Shown here: positions 45,471 to 54,700 of the stretch, in pieces
Layout of the letters: each line of letters opens with the position of its first letter
How positions within the stretch are numbered: position 1 is the first letter of the stretch
Assembly (NCBI GenBank): GCA_015179025.1
Contig: WHUX01000008.1
Span: forward strand, 736,667-800,666
Source: Terfezia claveryi
Lineage: Eukaryota > Ascomycota > Pezizomycetes > Pezizales > Pezizaceae
Length of the DNA stretch: 64,000 nt
Reading direction: 5' to 3'
Made by a program: the position numbers and the translations under genes
The notes under the pieces: model-generated
The model's input: the letters and a program-made list of their open reading frames with translations, nothing else
Told to the model about the DNA's origin: nothing
Databases searched by the model: none

Positions 45471-46202
45471 TGTCCAGCAATTATTTCTCTATTTCCTTGT
45501 CGTCTGATGGAATGTTTGGTATTGGTTGTTTGATATATCATTGTGGGTCAGGATTGTTGATTTATTGTTCTTTTGGATACAGCAATAGGTTAGTATAGAC
45601 TAGTCGCTAGGTGGACAATAGAGTACTTAAGGTATAGTCTGGTTGGCACAAGCCCGGTATATTAGGCTAGTGGTGCAGGCTTAGACTGGGGTACAACTCA
45701 CGAGTCGGCTTGCACTAGTCCCTCGGTGTTCTAAGGTTGCATATGAGACAGATAGGTATATATATATACTCTAGTATATATCGCCTCCCAGCTTGTCTGG
45801 TCTCCTCCGGTAATCCCAGCCCACCTGCAGGCAAAAGTAACCCATATGCGGCCCCGTTAAGGGGGCCAAAATGAGTCAGTCCCCAGGGGGAATTTGGCAA
45901 AAGGCGAGTTAATCTGCCACGACGATGCTTGTTCAGCTTAATTGTGTACACGACTAACAGCCTAACAGCTAGTTGTCGATATCCTTTGTCGGGTTTCGTT
46001 TGTCGCGTTTCCTTTGTCGGGTTTCCTTTATCGATGTATCTAAGCTAACTTGAGGGAACGTGCAGGCAAACTTGGATTCATTGTTTGATAGTTAGGTCTG
46101 GATCCCCACAACGCTCTGTGTTGCTTCGTCTCGTATAAGATCATCACTATCGCCCCTGGGTCACCAAGTTCATCGCCTCCTTTAACCAGCTAACATATAA
46201 GA
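45471..46202. promoter_or_regulatory. Intergenic region upstream of the H3-like gene
   Basis: No gene seen. Contains a GC-rich inverted block (CGGCCCCGTTAAGGGGGCC, near 45851) shared in outline with 20826. It also contains four short TTTGTCGGGTTTC-type repeats (about 45985-46030). The segment should include the promoter of the histone-like gene starting at 46203. Confidence 0.4.
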
Positions 46203-46855
46203 ATGGCAAGAACAAAGCAGGTTCCGAAGAAAAACCCCGGGCAACCAGCGAGGTCACAAGTCCCTAGGAATATAAAATCAGTCGTGCCCCCCCAAAAAGC
46301 GGTGGCACCAAAAACCATAAGAAAGCGGTCACAAGGACGTTAGCATTCCATTCCATGAAGCATTCCATTCCATGAAGTAAAAAGGACTAATCTAACTGTA
46401 TTATCAGTCAGCCTCGTACGTCAGATTAGGAATCAACAGAGAAGCGTTGACCTAATATTTCCGAAGATTGCATTCCGCAGGCTGTGCAGGGAGATTGTAC
46501 AAGACGTGAATAGGGATAATAACGACAAATACTCGCAGTTCATAGATCGGAATAATGTGGAGCATATCCAAGTGAGGGCAACAGATGCCATACAGGAGGT
46601 GGCGGAAGCATATATGCATGAGTATTTCACCAGTAAGTCAAAATATGTCACGGATGCTGTCACGGATGCTGTCACGGACAAATATGACTAATCACGAATA
46701 CGGAAAAAGCGGTGAACCTGATTGCAACACAAGGCGGTGAAACACACAATAGACAAACAATCCTACAGCGGGATGTTAGACTATGGCATAAAATTCAGGA
46801 GAATATATTGGCCGGGGGTAATGTGCCGGGGCATTTCCACATGTACCTCTTGTGA
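46203..46855 (+). CDS. Divergent histone H3 encoded inside the hAT element
   Basis: CDS join(46203..46338,46408..46632,46710..46855), 168 residues. Intron 1 is 69 nt (branch ACTAAT, acceptor TTATCAG). Intron 2 is 77 nt (GTAAGT...AAAAAG) and carries three TGTCACGGA copies. The N-terminus MARTKQVPKKNPGQ keeps the canonical ARTKQ (K4) and a Lys at position 9, but loses S10, T11 and K14. The histone fold is complete: alphaN/alpha1 VRQIRNQQRSVDLIFPKIAF RRLCREIVQD (canonical [27 protein letters not shown]). Alpha2 is RATDAIQEVAEAYMHEYF (canonical IGALQEASEAYLVGLF). Then NLIATQ and alpha3 QTILQRDVRLWHKIQ (canonical VTIMPKDIQLARRIRG). Loop 1 is about 14 residues longer than in H3 and loop 2 about 4 longer. 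It should pair with H4 in nucleosomes if functional; centromeric-type or specialised use is speculation. Confidence 0.88.
46647..46680 (+). repeat. TGTCACGGA triplet in intron 2 of the H3-like gene
   Basis: Three head-to-tail 12-bp units, ATGCTGTCACGG-type, between the GTAAGT donor and the ATATGACTAATC branch region. Confidence 0.95.
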
Positions 46856-47265
46856 GCCGACGAATGCCCCAAAAAGCAAAAAGAGGACGCCGTGCAGTAC
46901 CGAGACCAGCCGGAGGAGGAGGGCCAGCAGCAGCAGCAGGGGCAGGAGGAGGAGGAGCAGCAGCAGCAGCAGCAGCAGGAGCAGGACCAGGGGCAGGGGG
47001 AGGACCAGGGGCGGTGGTAGCAGCAGCAGCAGCAGCCGGAGCAGGACCAGGGGCAGGAGGAGGAGGAGAAGCAGCAGCAACGGTGGGGGCAGTAGCAGGC
47101 GGAGGGGCAGCAGGAGGAGGAGGCGCAGGTACCCAATAATCATTCCCTTGTGTTAGCATACCGTACATCACCTAGCAGAAGGTTCACTGTTACTGAGGAT
47201 GAAATATATAGTTACAAGAACGACCACAACGTGGGGAGGTTTACATCAACGGTCGAAGAGGGACC
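46856..47265 (+). other. CAG/GAG-rich low-complexity region with Gln/Glu-rich frame
   Basis: Directly after the TGA of the H3-like gene, the same frame stays open as DECPKKQKEDAVQYRDQPEE followed by long Gln/Glu runs, is interrupted twice by TAG, and ends VLAYRTSPSRRFTVTEDEIY ... GRFTSTVEEGPP. Other frames give poly-Ala/Pro, poly-Ser/Arg or poly-Leu translations of the same repeat. It could be an additional exon of the histone gene, a separate Gln-rich gene, or simply a trinucleotide repeat; transcripts are needed. Confidence 0.4.
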
Positions 47266-47711
47266 GCCCTGATGTTATACGATTCCGGTTTAGATGTCAA
47301 TTACCAAGGAACACAGATACCCGAACGCCTGACAGCCAAGGTAAATATTGGAATCTTTGGCGAATTAGGTTCCGGTACCCGACTTCCTACCAGTTGAACA
47401 CCATCCCACCAGCCAAGTGCTTTTTTTAGGGAACGTTTAGGGCATTTGGTTTTGCTTTGAAGAGTTTTTTTTTTTTCTTTCTATGTTGTATAGTTGTATG
47501 AATTGATTTACGGGGGATTATTGGTAAACTCAAGTGAGGTTAGGAAGGATTTTTCAGGTTTTGTAGGATGTGGGAAGGATTTTTGTTATAGTCATGGTGA
47601 CGGGTCTTGTGATTTATTTAAGGTATATTAATATATTTCTTAACCGATATTTGGGTAAGGATTTTGTTTGGCCGTGTAGTACAGATTGCTAGTATTGTTC
47701 GTCAGCGGGTG
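47266..47711. other. AT-rich 3' part of the hAT element
   Basis: No gene recognised. T-rich runs (47466-47477) and several polyadenylation-like words suggest the 3' flank of the last plus-strand gene. Confidence 0.4.
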
Positions 47712-47925
47712 GGAGCAATCCGTGACAGTGCAAGCAATCCGTGACAGTGCAAGCAATCCGTGACAGTGCAAGCAATCCGTGACAGTGCAAGCAATCCGTG
47801 ACAGGCAATCTGGCATAGTGAAAGAAGTAAGGAATCCATGACAGTGCAAGGAATCCGTAACAGGCAATCGGGCACAGTGCATACAATCCGTGATAGTGCA
47901 AGGAATACGAGACAAGCAATCTGGC
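47712..47925 (-). repeat. hAT right subterminal TGTCACGGATTGC cluster
   Basis: Five perfect 19-bp units (CAATCCGTGACAGTGCAAG) in tandem from 47714, then degenerate units to about 47925. Mirror image of the cluster at 35866-36050. Confidence 0.92.
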
Positions 47926-48071
47926 ACCGTGCAAGCAACCCGTGAAGGTAGAAAGAATCGGTCATACAAAGACAACCAAGATATAGGAGAACGGAATGAG
48001 GGTGTTAAACGTGATGAGATTATAGAAGAGTCGGGACAAAACAATAAATAAAAAAAAGGAAACAGGGTAGG

Positions 48072-48104
48072 CTTGGCGAGTAATCTGTAGATCACCGATT
48101 AATC
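48072..48104 (-). repeat. hAT right subterminal inverted repeat
   Basis: Inverted counterpart of 35739-35771 (CTTGGCGAGTAATCTGTAGA...), with one mismatch over 33 bases. Confidence 0.9.
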
Positions 48105-48202
48105 GCGAGTCGAGTTGTAGGACAGAAAAGCCGACTCGGCGAGTTATTGAAACTCCAAAACTCGCTCGCCGAGGCGGGTCTTGGCGACCAGGTCCGAGTT
48201 GT

Positions 48203-48224
48203 ACTCGCCCCGTGGCGCACACTA
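48203..48224 (-). repeat. hAT right terminal inverted repeat
   Basis: Exact reverse complement of 35629-35650, followed by the second copy of the octamer TGAGTATT at 48225-48232. Confidence 0.95.
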
Positions 48225-48472
48225 TGAGTATTAGAGCGAGTATTGGAGTGAGTATTAGAGCGAGTTATTAGAGCGAGTATTGGAGCAAGTGTTAGAGTGA
48301 TGGAAGCAGCGAGTGCAAGTTCTATATATATATCTATTACTCAATACTTCTGTATATATAATTATTAGCGAATACAATGGATATTTCCGCTGTGCGCATA
48401 TGCAATTGCTGCAATAGTGGCTACGCACCTGGCTGGTGTTAGAGCGTCGTACATACAAGCGGGTGCATTGTA
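48225..48472 (-). mobile_element. Inner foldback-type repeat, right end after hAT insertion
   Basis: Continues the 12-bp minisatellite (to about 48300). Then comes the outer arm (AGCAGCGAGTGCAAGTTCTA, ACTCAATACTTCTGTATATA, TGCATTGTA end), which is the inverted copy of 34320-34490. Together with 34320-35628 it gives a foldback of about 1.55 kb. Confidence 0.85.
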
Positions 48473-48529
48473 GAAGAGAGCGATTGTGGGCTATTTGTTA
48501 GCAATGCCAGCAGTAGAACCTATAGCGTT

Positions 48530-48870
48530 GGGGACGAGTAGTACATCATATGTTACGTCCCAGGAGAGGGAGCATCTGCCAAACAAAAGTGTGGCGTCCC
48601 AGGCGTGGGAGCACACTTGTGTTGCGTTTCAGGAGCAGAAGCACACTTGTGTTGCGTCCTGGGCGCGGGAACATCTGCCACGGGCGAGTGTTGCGTCCCA
48701 GGAGCTAGAGTACAGTGCGTTGCGTCCCAAGTGCGGGCGCAAACTGCTAGTGCGTCCTGATGCACGAGCACCAAGCACTGGCGTCCTGATCTTGAGTTTT
48801 CGTCCTGTGCATCCTGTGCATCCTATGCGTCCGGACGCACAGGACGCAAACACGATTTCTTGCTGATGTA
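48530..48870. repeat. GCGTCC-rich imperfect repeats
   Basis: Irregular units containing GCGTCC(C/T) and GAGCACACTTGTGTTGCGT recur every 20-40 bases. The block ends in GCGTCCGGACGCACAGGACG and TTCTTGCTGATGTA. The same words occur inverted at 34010-34110, next to the Tc1 gene, so this may be a more distal part of the inner inverted arms. Confidence 0.65.
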
Positions 48871-49098
48871 TTAAATTGAACTGTAGATAGATTAGGTTCT
48901 GACATGATATATAGGAGGAATCAGAGGCTTTTACTCTAAAGTTCATGAGCTGTCTGCTGGTACTGGTACCGGTAGATAATATATCTAAGTATTTGGTTGC
49001 GTGGTTAAGGGGGGGTAAGACATTCGCCCACAAACGTGCTAGCCGCATTCAATGCATTAAATCTGAGTCAAGCGCGCTGCATACCTGCCCCTTTTATG
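48871..49098. other. Spacer between inner and outer foldback arms
   Basis: No gene seen. The final bases (GGGGTACCAAATTC) begin the inverted match to 30240-30255. Confidence 0.4.
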
Positions 49099-49905
49099 TG
49101 GGGTACCAAATTCATTGCCACCTAGCTGTATGTATCGCAGGAAGTTATGCCTTCACGGCCTATATATATATATCCAAGAAACTTATGTATTCGAGGCTTA
49201 TATATATATACTTATGCATAGAATTTATACTTTCGGGGCTTATATATATATATACATAGAATTCATACTTTTACAATCTCTAGATATGTATGGAATTCAT
49301 GCATTCGAGGCTTATATATATATATGCATGGATTTCATACTTTTACGATCTCTAGATATGCATGGAATTCATACTTTCATGGCCTCTATATATTTAAGCC
49401 TTGAATGCATGAGTTTTTTGGATATATTTAAATAGGTTGTGAAGGCATAACTTTCTATGATATATATCACAAAGTATGAACTCTATACTTACATATCATA
49501 GTACTACAACTATAATTTCCCAATATGACTATTACCAGATTAGGCATTGAGTAGTACTGCACCCATATACAATAGTGGGCTGAGCGGAGCTGAGCACTGT
49601 TATGCCACCTCTCTTATTATCCATTATCTCATTGTCTTCGGAAAGTCTATATTGTCAGCCTTGGCAATCAGGCTTGGCAACTATAGTTTTCCTGTACATA
49701 TACCTTCCCCCCTTACACCTTTTTCCTTTGCTCTTTATCTAATGTCTTGTATCATTTCCAAAGCATATTAGAGTAAGTATTAGAGTGAGTATTAGAGTGA
49801 ATATTAGAGTGATTATTAGAGTGAGTATTAGAGCAAGTATTGTAGTGAGTATTAGAGCGAGTGTTATAGCGAGTATTAGAGCGAGTATTATAGCAAGTAT
49901 TAGTA
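49099..49905 (-). mobile_element. Outer foldback-type repeat, right arm
   Basis: Starts with GGTACCAAATTCATTGCCAC (inverted match to 30236-30255). Next come AT-rich units with TATATATATA cores (49160-49430) and the arm TCCCAATATGACTATTACCAG ... GAAAGTCTATATTGTCAGCC. It ends in the 12-bp minisatellite GAGTATTAGAGT (about 49768-49905). It is related to, but more diverged than, the copy at 35090-35628. Confidence 0.75.
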
Positions 49906-49969
49906 TGCTATGTATACTATTATAATTAGTATATAAAATGAATATTTCCGCTATATATATTCTTGATCT

Positions 49970-50002
49970 GAAGTCTGCTCTGAAATCTGCTCTAAAATCT
50001 GC
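49970..50002. repeat. 11-bp minisatellite hit by the Ty3 element, left part
   Basis: CTGAAATCTGCTCTAAAATCTGC-type units. The array resumes at 56128-56192 (TCTGCTCCAAAATCTGCTCC...). The 5-bp duplication TCTGC is at 49998-50002. Confidence 0.85.
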
Positions 50003-50501
50003 TGTCATAACTATCCTTTCCTAACCAGGTTTGAAAGTCGGACGGGATTCTGTCCGACTCTCGTTATTGTTGATTGATATCGTTGTTATCTCTGTTCCCA
50101 AGATAAGGGGTCTTGGGAACCTTATTTCTTCTGGTGGCCTTGGCCAGAAAGGAAGCCTGTATATATAGCTTGCTCTCTCTGCCCTCTCGTTGGATCTCTA
50201 TCTAACATCTTATATACCTAATACAGGACCTTGTCTCTCCGTAAAGGTGTACCTCCCTTGTATACCCCTCGTCTTGCTTTGTCCTATGAATAACTCTGCA
50301 GCACAGCTGCCCCCCTTCGACATACGCGGCAACTGCCTCTGCGTGTCTTGTACTCCTTACCCTTTGCTCCTCTTGTCTCTTGCCCTTGCCCCTAGCCTTT
50401 CCCCTGATCACACACGTAGCGTTCCTATGTGTATGTTACCTTATTCCTGTCCTCGCCCCGGTGTACCCCTTGGTCGCCTTGTCCCCGGAGCCCTCGTTAC
50501 A
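50003..50501 (+). repeat. 5' LTR (499 bp)
   Basis: TGTCATAACTATCC ... CCCTCGTTACA, with a TATATATAGCTTGCTC promoter box near 50158. About 90% identical by eye to the 3' LTR; differences are largely C/T and G/A transitions. Confidence 0.95.
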
Positions 50502-50532
50502 CTACGTTGGATCGCTCTAACCAATTGGTACA

Positions 50533-51693
50533 ATGTCCGAACCAACCCTGTTTCCCACCGACAGGTTCCAAGCATGGAGGGAAACTCCAATTCCCTCAGA
50601 TCCAGCCCAGCTGTTGGAATACTGCCGAATAGCCATCGATATCTTTACTGCCACCTATACGATTAGCGAAAAACAAGGAGCCGAACTCCAGAATACCGAA
50701 CGAAAACTGAAGGAAGCTGAGGACGAAATCCTCCTTCTCCGAGAAGACCTTGCAGATGACCGAGTTACCATTCGCAACCTCAACCATGCCCTTGCCGCTG
50801 CAACTACACAGGCACCTGCGACCGCCATGCCTGCCAAAACCTAAGATCTCCCCACCCTACCCAAATTCAATGGCGAACGGGTCCGTCTCAAGGCCTGGAA
50901 AAACTCCATCAATATTAAGCTCAATGGAGACACCGCTAAGTTCCCAACCACCCAGCACAAACTCGCGTATGTTTACGGCCTGCTGGAAAGAAGGGCTCTA
51001 GACCCAGTCCAGCCCTACGTGTTGGGAATGGGTATCAATTTGGTGGATATCCCTGCTCTATTCGTGATCCTCGACCGAGGATTTGGAGATCCAGATCCAG
51101 AGGGAACGGCCACCCTAGCCCTCCGGGCCCTCCGACAAAAGAACACTGACCTGGCCACCTATGTGGCTGAATTCTCTAGGCTGGCTGCAGAAGTCGAATG
51201 GAGCGACAAGATCAAACTGGATCAATTTCAGGAAGGTTTAAGCATAGAACTAAGACAGGCCCTTATCAATTTCCCAGACGTACACACCCTTGAAGAATTC
51301 ATTGTTCAGGCCAGCCGATTGGAGCAAAAGATGGCCAGGTTCTGGAATAGCCTAAAGGCCTCCCCAACAACAACAGCAGCCCCCCGATCGGCCTTTCTAG
51401 CTGCTTGCTCCCAGCCACAGGTCCCCGTAACTCCGAGCAAGCCAGCCCACCCTTCCCTCGTGGCAGGCGAACCGGCCCCTATGGACTTATCCGTGGGCAG
51501 ACCCCGCCTGACCCAAGAAGAGAGGGAACGCCACTGGAATAATGGGCTATGCATAGCCTGTGGGAAGGCCGACCACTTCATTGCGGCCTGCCCTCTTCGA
51601 AAGAATCGCTCGCTAGCCGTCCATGCAATCGGCACTCCAGTACCAAGGATTGAGGAGCTTAATGAGTTGGGAAAAGCCCTATCCCTTGCATAG
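50533..51693 (+). pseudogene. gag: Ty3 gag with one in-frame stop
   Basis: The frame opens MSEPTLFPTDRFQAWRETP, has a coiled-coil-like segment (ELQNTERKLKEAEDEILLLR), and meets a TAA at 50842-50844 (probably a former CAA, a C-to-T change at CpA). The same frame then continues with the capsid-like core (LPKFNGERVRLKAWKNSI; FGDPDPEGTATLALRALRQ). A Pro/Ser linker, MDLSVGRPRLTQEERERH and a CCHC knuckle (CIACGKADHFIAAC) follow. Gag would package the element RNA. It ends at the TAG at 51691-51693; pol begins about 40 bases later in another frame. Confidence 0.9.
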
Positions 51694-51734
51694 TCACTGA
51701 CACTAGGAAGGGACCTGCACTAGGTCACCTATCT

Positions 51735-54700
51735 TTGTTGTCTTTTTCTGTTCCTTCTATGTCTGTTGACGAGTCTCACCTATTTGGTGAGCATTTTATT
51801 GTACCTATCACGATATCCTTCAATGGTAAAACACTCGTCATATCAGCTCTCGTAGACTATGGAGCCTCAGGAATTGCCTTCATTGACCAGGCCTTTGTCA
51901 CTAAGCATGCCATACCCACCTCTAAGCTCATAACCCCCCGCCTCCTCGATATCATTGATGGCCGACCTATCTCTTCTGGAGCCATTATCGTACTCCTGCT
52001 CAGATTGGGGACCACTCTGAAAGCCTCCCTATGTTCGTTACAAAGCTCAAGTATCCAATTGTCCTCGGAATCCTATAGCTTAGGATGCACAATGTATCGG
52101 TCAGCTTTGGCTCCTATACCCTGCATTTTAATAGCCCTTACTGCCGAAAATACTGCGGAGAGCCAAAGGCCACCATTACTAGTCTGTGTGCATTACTGCC
52201 CCCCATAATCCACCCAACTCAGGTAGTACATCAGGCTGCACACATCGATGCTACCAATCCCCCGGTTTCCCTTGTTACCCCTGCTTCCGATGTCCTTCCC
52301 GTTCCCCTAAAGTCCCTCAACATTAGCTTTATCGAGGCAGGGGCCTTCGCTTACCTCACTAGAAGGCACAAGCTGAAGGCACATGCCCTGTCCATACATA
52401 AGGTGAACCTGGAGATCAATAAAACGAGGTCCAAGGAGGAGTGGAAGTCTATGGTTCTGGACGAATACCAAGAATTCATCGACCTGTTCTCAGAGAAGGC
52501 CACGGAGAAGCTCGCACCACACCGACCGTACGACCACACTATCCCGCTGATAGAGGGTAAAACCCCCCCCTATGGGCCCCTCTATGGAATATCTCGGGTG
52601 GAGCTGGAAGCCTTGAAAAAGTACTTGGAAGAAAACCTTAACAAGAGCTTCATTCGCCATAGCTCCTTACTAGCGGGTGCCCTAGTGCTTTTTGTGAAGA
52701 AATCGGATGGCTCTCTCCGGTTGTGCGTCAATTACCGGGGCCTAAATGAGATAACAGTTAAAAATAGGTACCCCCTACCCCTAATTCAGGAGACATTAGC
52801 CAGGCTCTCCAAGGCCAAATGGTTCACTAAACTGGATTTGAGAGGGGCTTACAACCTGGTACGGATGGCCGAGGGGGAGGAGTGGAAAACTGCTTTCCAA
52901 ACACGATATGGCCATTTTAAGTATAATGTGATGCCTTTTGGCCTAACCAATGCCCCTGTCTCCTTCCAGCACTTCATCAATAACACCTTGAGGGACTTCC
53001 TCGATGTGTTCTGCACAGCTTACCTGGATGATATCCTCATATACTCGGACTCCCTAGCGGAATACAAAGTCCATATAAGGCAGGTACTAGAGAAGCTGGA
53101 GCAGGCTGGGCTGTACCTTAAGCCTGAAAAATGCGAATTCCAAGTCCAAGAGGTGAAGTACCTGGGCTTGATCATAACCACGAAAGGTATTAGGATGGAC
53201 CCCGCCAAAGTTGCTGCAATCCAAGATTGGGAAACCCCAGCCAATTTGAAGGATATGCAGGCCTTCCTAGGATTTGCCAACTTCTACCGCCAATTTATCC
53301 TGAGATACTCAAGAATCGTGGCATCCCTGACGGCCTTGACGAAAACGAAGGTAGAAGCTGGCTCACACCTGACAAAAAGGGCCTTCCACTGGAATCCAGA
53401 AGTCCAATCCGCCTTCCAGAACCTCAAGGAAGCCTTCTGCTCAGCCTCAATCCTGGCCGATTTTGACCCTAATAGCGAGTGCATCGTGGAAACGGACGCC
53501 TCCGACTATGTCTTCGCCGGAATCCTATCCCAGTATGTCGATGGAGTCCTCCACCCAGTGGCCTATTTCTCCAAAAAGCACTCCCTGGCGGAGTGTAATT
53601 ACGAAATCTATGATAAGGAGTTAATGGCCATTGGATGAGCATTCGAGGAATGGAGACCATACCTGGAATTGGCAAAGGGGGTTATCGAGGTCCTCTCTGA
53701 CTATAAGAACCTAGAGTACTTCACAACCACCAAATTGCTAAATCGCCGACAGGCTAGGTGGTCGGAATTCCTCTCTCGGTTTAACTTCAAGATAAGGTAT
53801 CAGCCTGGAAAGGCTGGGAGTAAGCCAGATGCACTGACCAGGAGATTAGGAGATCTCCCTAAAGGGGGGGATGAAAAGCTGAAGTACCAGAATCAAGTGG
53901 TACTGAAACCTGAAAATCTCAACCTAGTGGCCAATACTCTTGCGGATACGGATGCTGAAGCTGAAGCAGACCCCGGAGTAGATCCCCTTCTACAGATATG
54001 ACAAGCATATACAGAGGACGACCTGGTTAAGAATATAATCGCCGCGGTGGAATCTGGACAGCACCATCACGTCAAGATCTCCCTGGCTGAATGCACTGTT
54101 CAAGATGGCCTTCTATACCACCTGGATCGACTATACATACCGGAAGGGGACTTGCGCCTCAGCCTGATTAGGGAACACTATGACACTTTAGCCGCTGGCC
54201 ACTCTGGAGTAGCTAAAACCCTAGAGCTGCTAACTAGGCAATACACTTGGATCGATCAGCGGAAAGATGTGGAACAGTACATATGGAATTGCCATGTCTG
54301 CAAGCATGCCAAACCCACCCGCCATACTCTTTATAGTACCCTAAAGCCCCTGGAAGTCCCAGAACAACCCTGGCAATACCTGACTATAGACTTCGTCACC
54401 AGATTGCTAGAAGACTCGGGATTCAATGCCATCTTAATGGTAGTGGATCAGTTGACAAAAATGAGGCATGTGATACCCTGTCGAGACACCTGCTCAGCCC
54501 CTGAATTGGTATCCCTTTACCTGAATAATGTCTTCCATTACCATGGCCTTCCGGTGTCGGTTGTCTTAGACCGCGGCCCTCAGTTCGTCGCCGACTTCTG
54601 GAGAACCTTCTGTGAGCTGCTGGGTATTGAAGTACACCTGTCCACGGCATACCACCCTCAGACTGATGGCCAGTCAGAATGCATAAACGCTATTATGAAG

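Larger units (their letters stand above)
35629..48224 (-). mobile_element. Complete 12,596-bp hAT-superfamily transposon with cargo genes
   Basis: Ends are perfect 22-bp inverted repeats starting TAGTGTGCGCCACGG, fitting the hAT end consensus YARNG. The octamer TGAGTATT flanks both sides (35621-35628 and 48225-48232), the 8-bp duplication characteristic of hAT. A second, 33-bp subterminal inverted repeat (GGTGATCTACAGATTACTCG core) lies at 35739-35771 and 48072-48104. Inside are a hAT transposase (minus strand, damaged), two further minus-strand genes and three plus-strand genes, one a histone H3. Roughly 40 TGTCACGGA motifs are spread through non-coding parts. Removing the element plus one TSD copy restores an in-phase 12-bp minisatellite of the surrounding foldback repeat. 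The strand given is that of the transposase. Confidence 0.93.

Noticed and set aside
45840..45905. Possible tRNA-like or SINE head near the GC-rich CGGCCCCGTTAAGGGGGCC block
   Set aside because: No A-box/B-box pair or cloverleaf could be drawn; it is only an inverted GC block shared with 20826.
46203..46855. Reading the H3-like gene as ordinary host H3 or as the species' CENP-A
   Set aside because: Host H3 is nearly invariant and this is far too divergent; the position inside perfect hAT TIRs and the motif-bearing intron fit element cargo better. CENP-A status cannot be excluded without genome data.
46776..47171. Poly-Leu, poly-Ala/Pro, poly-Ser/Arg and Cys-rich open frames
   Set aside because: All are alternative-frame readings of the same CAG/GAG-type repeat; an SR-protein or membrane-protein call would be an artefact.
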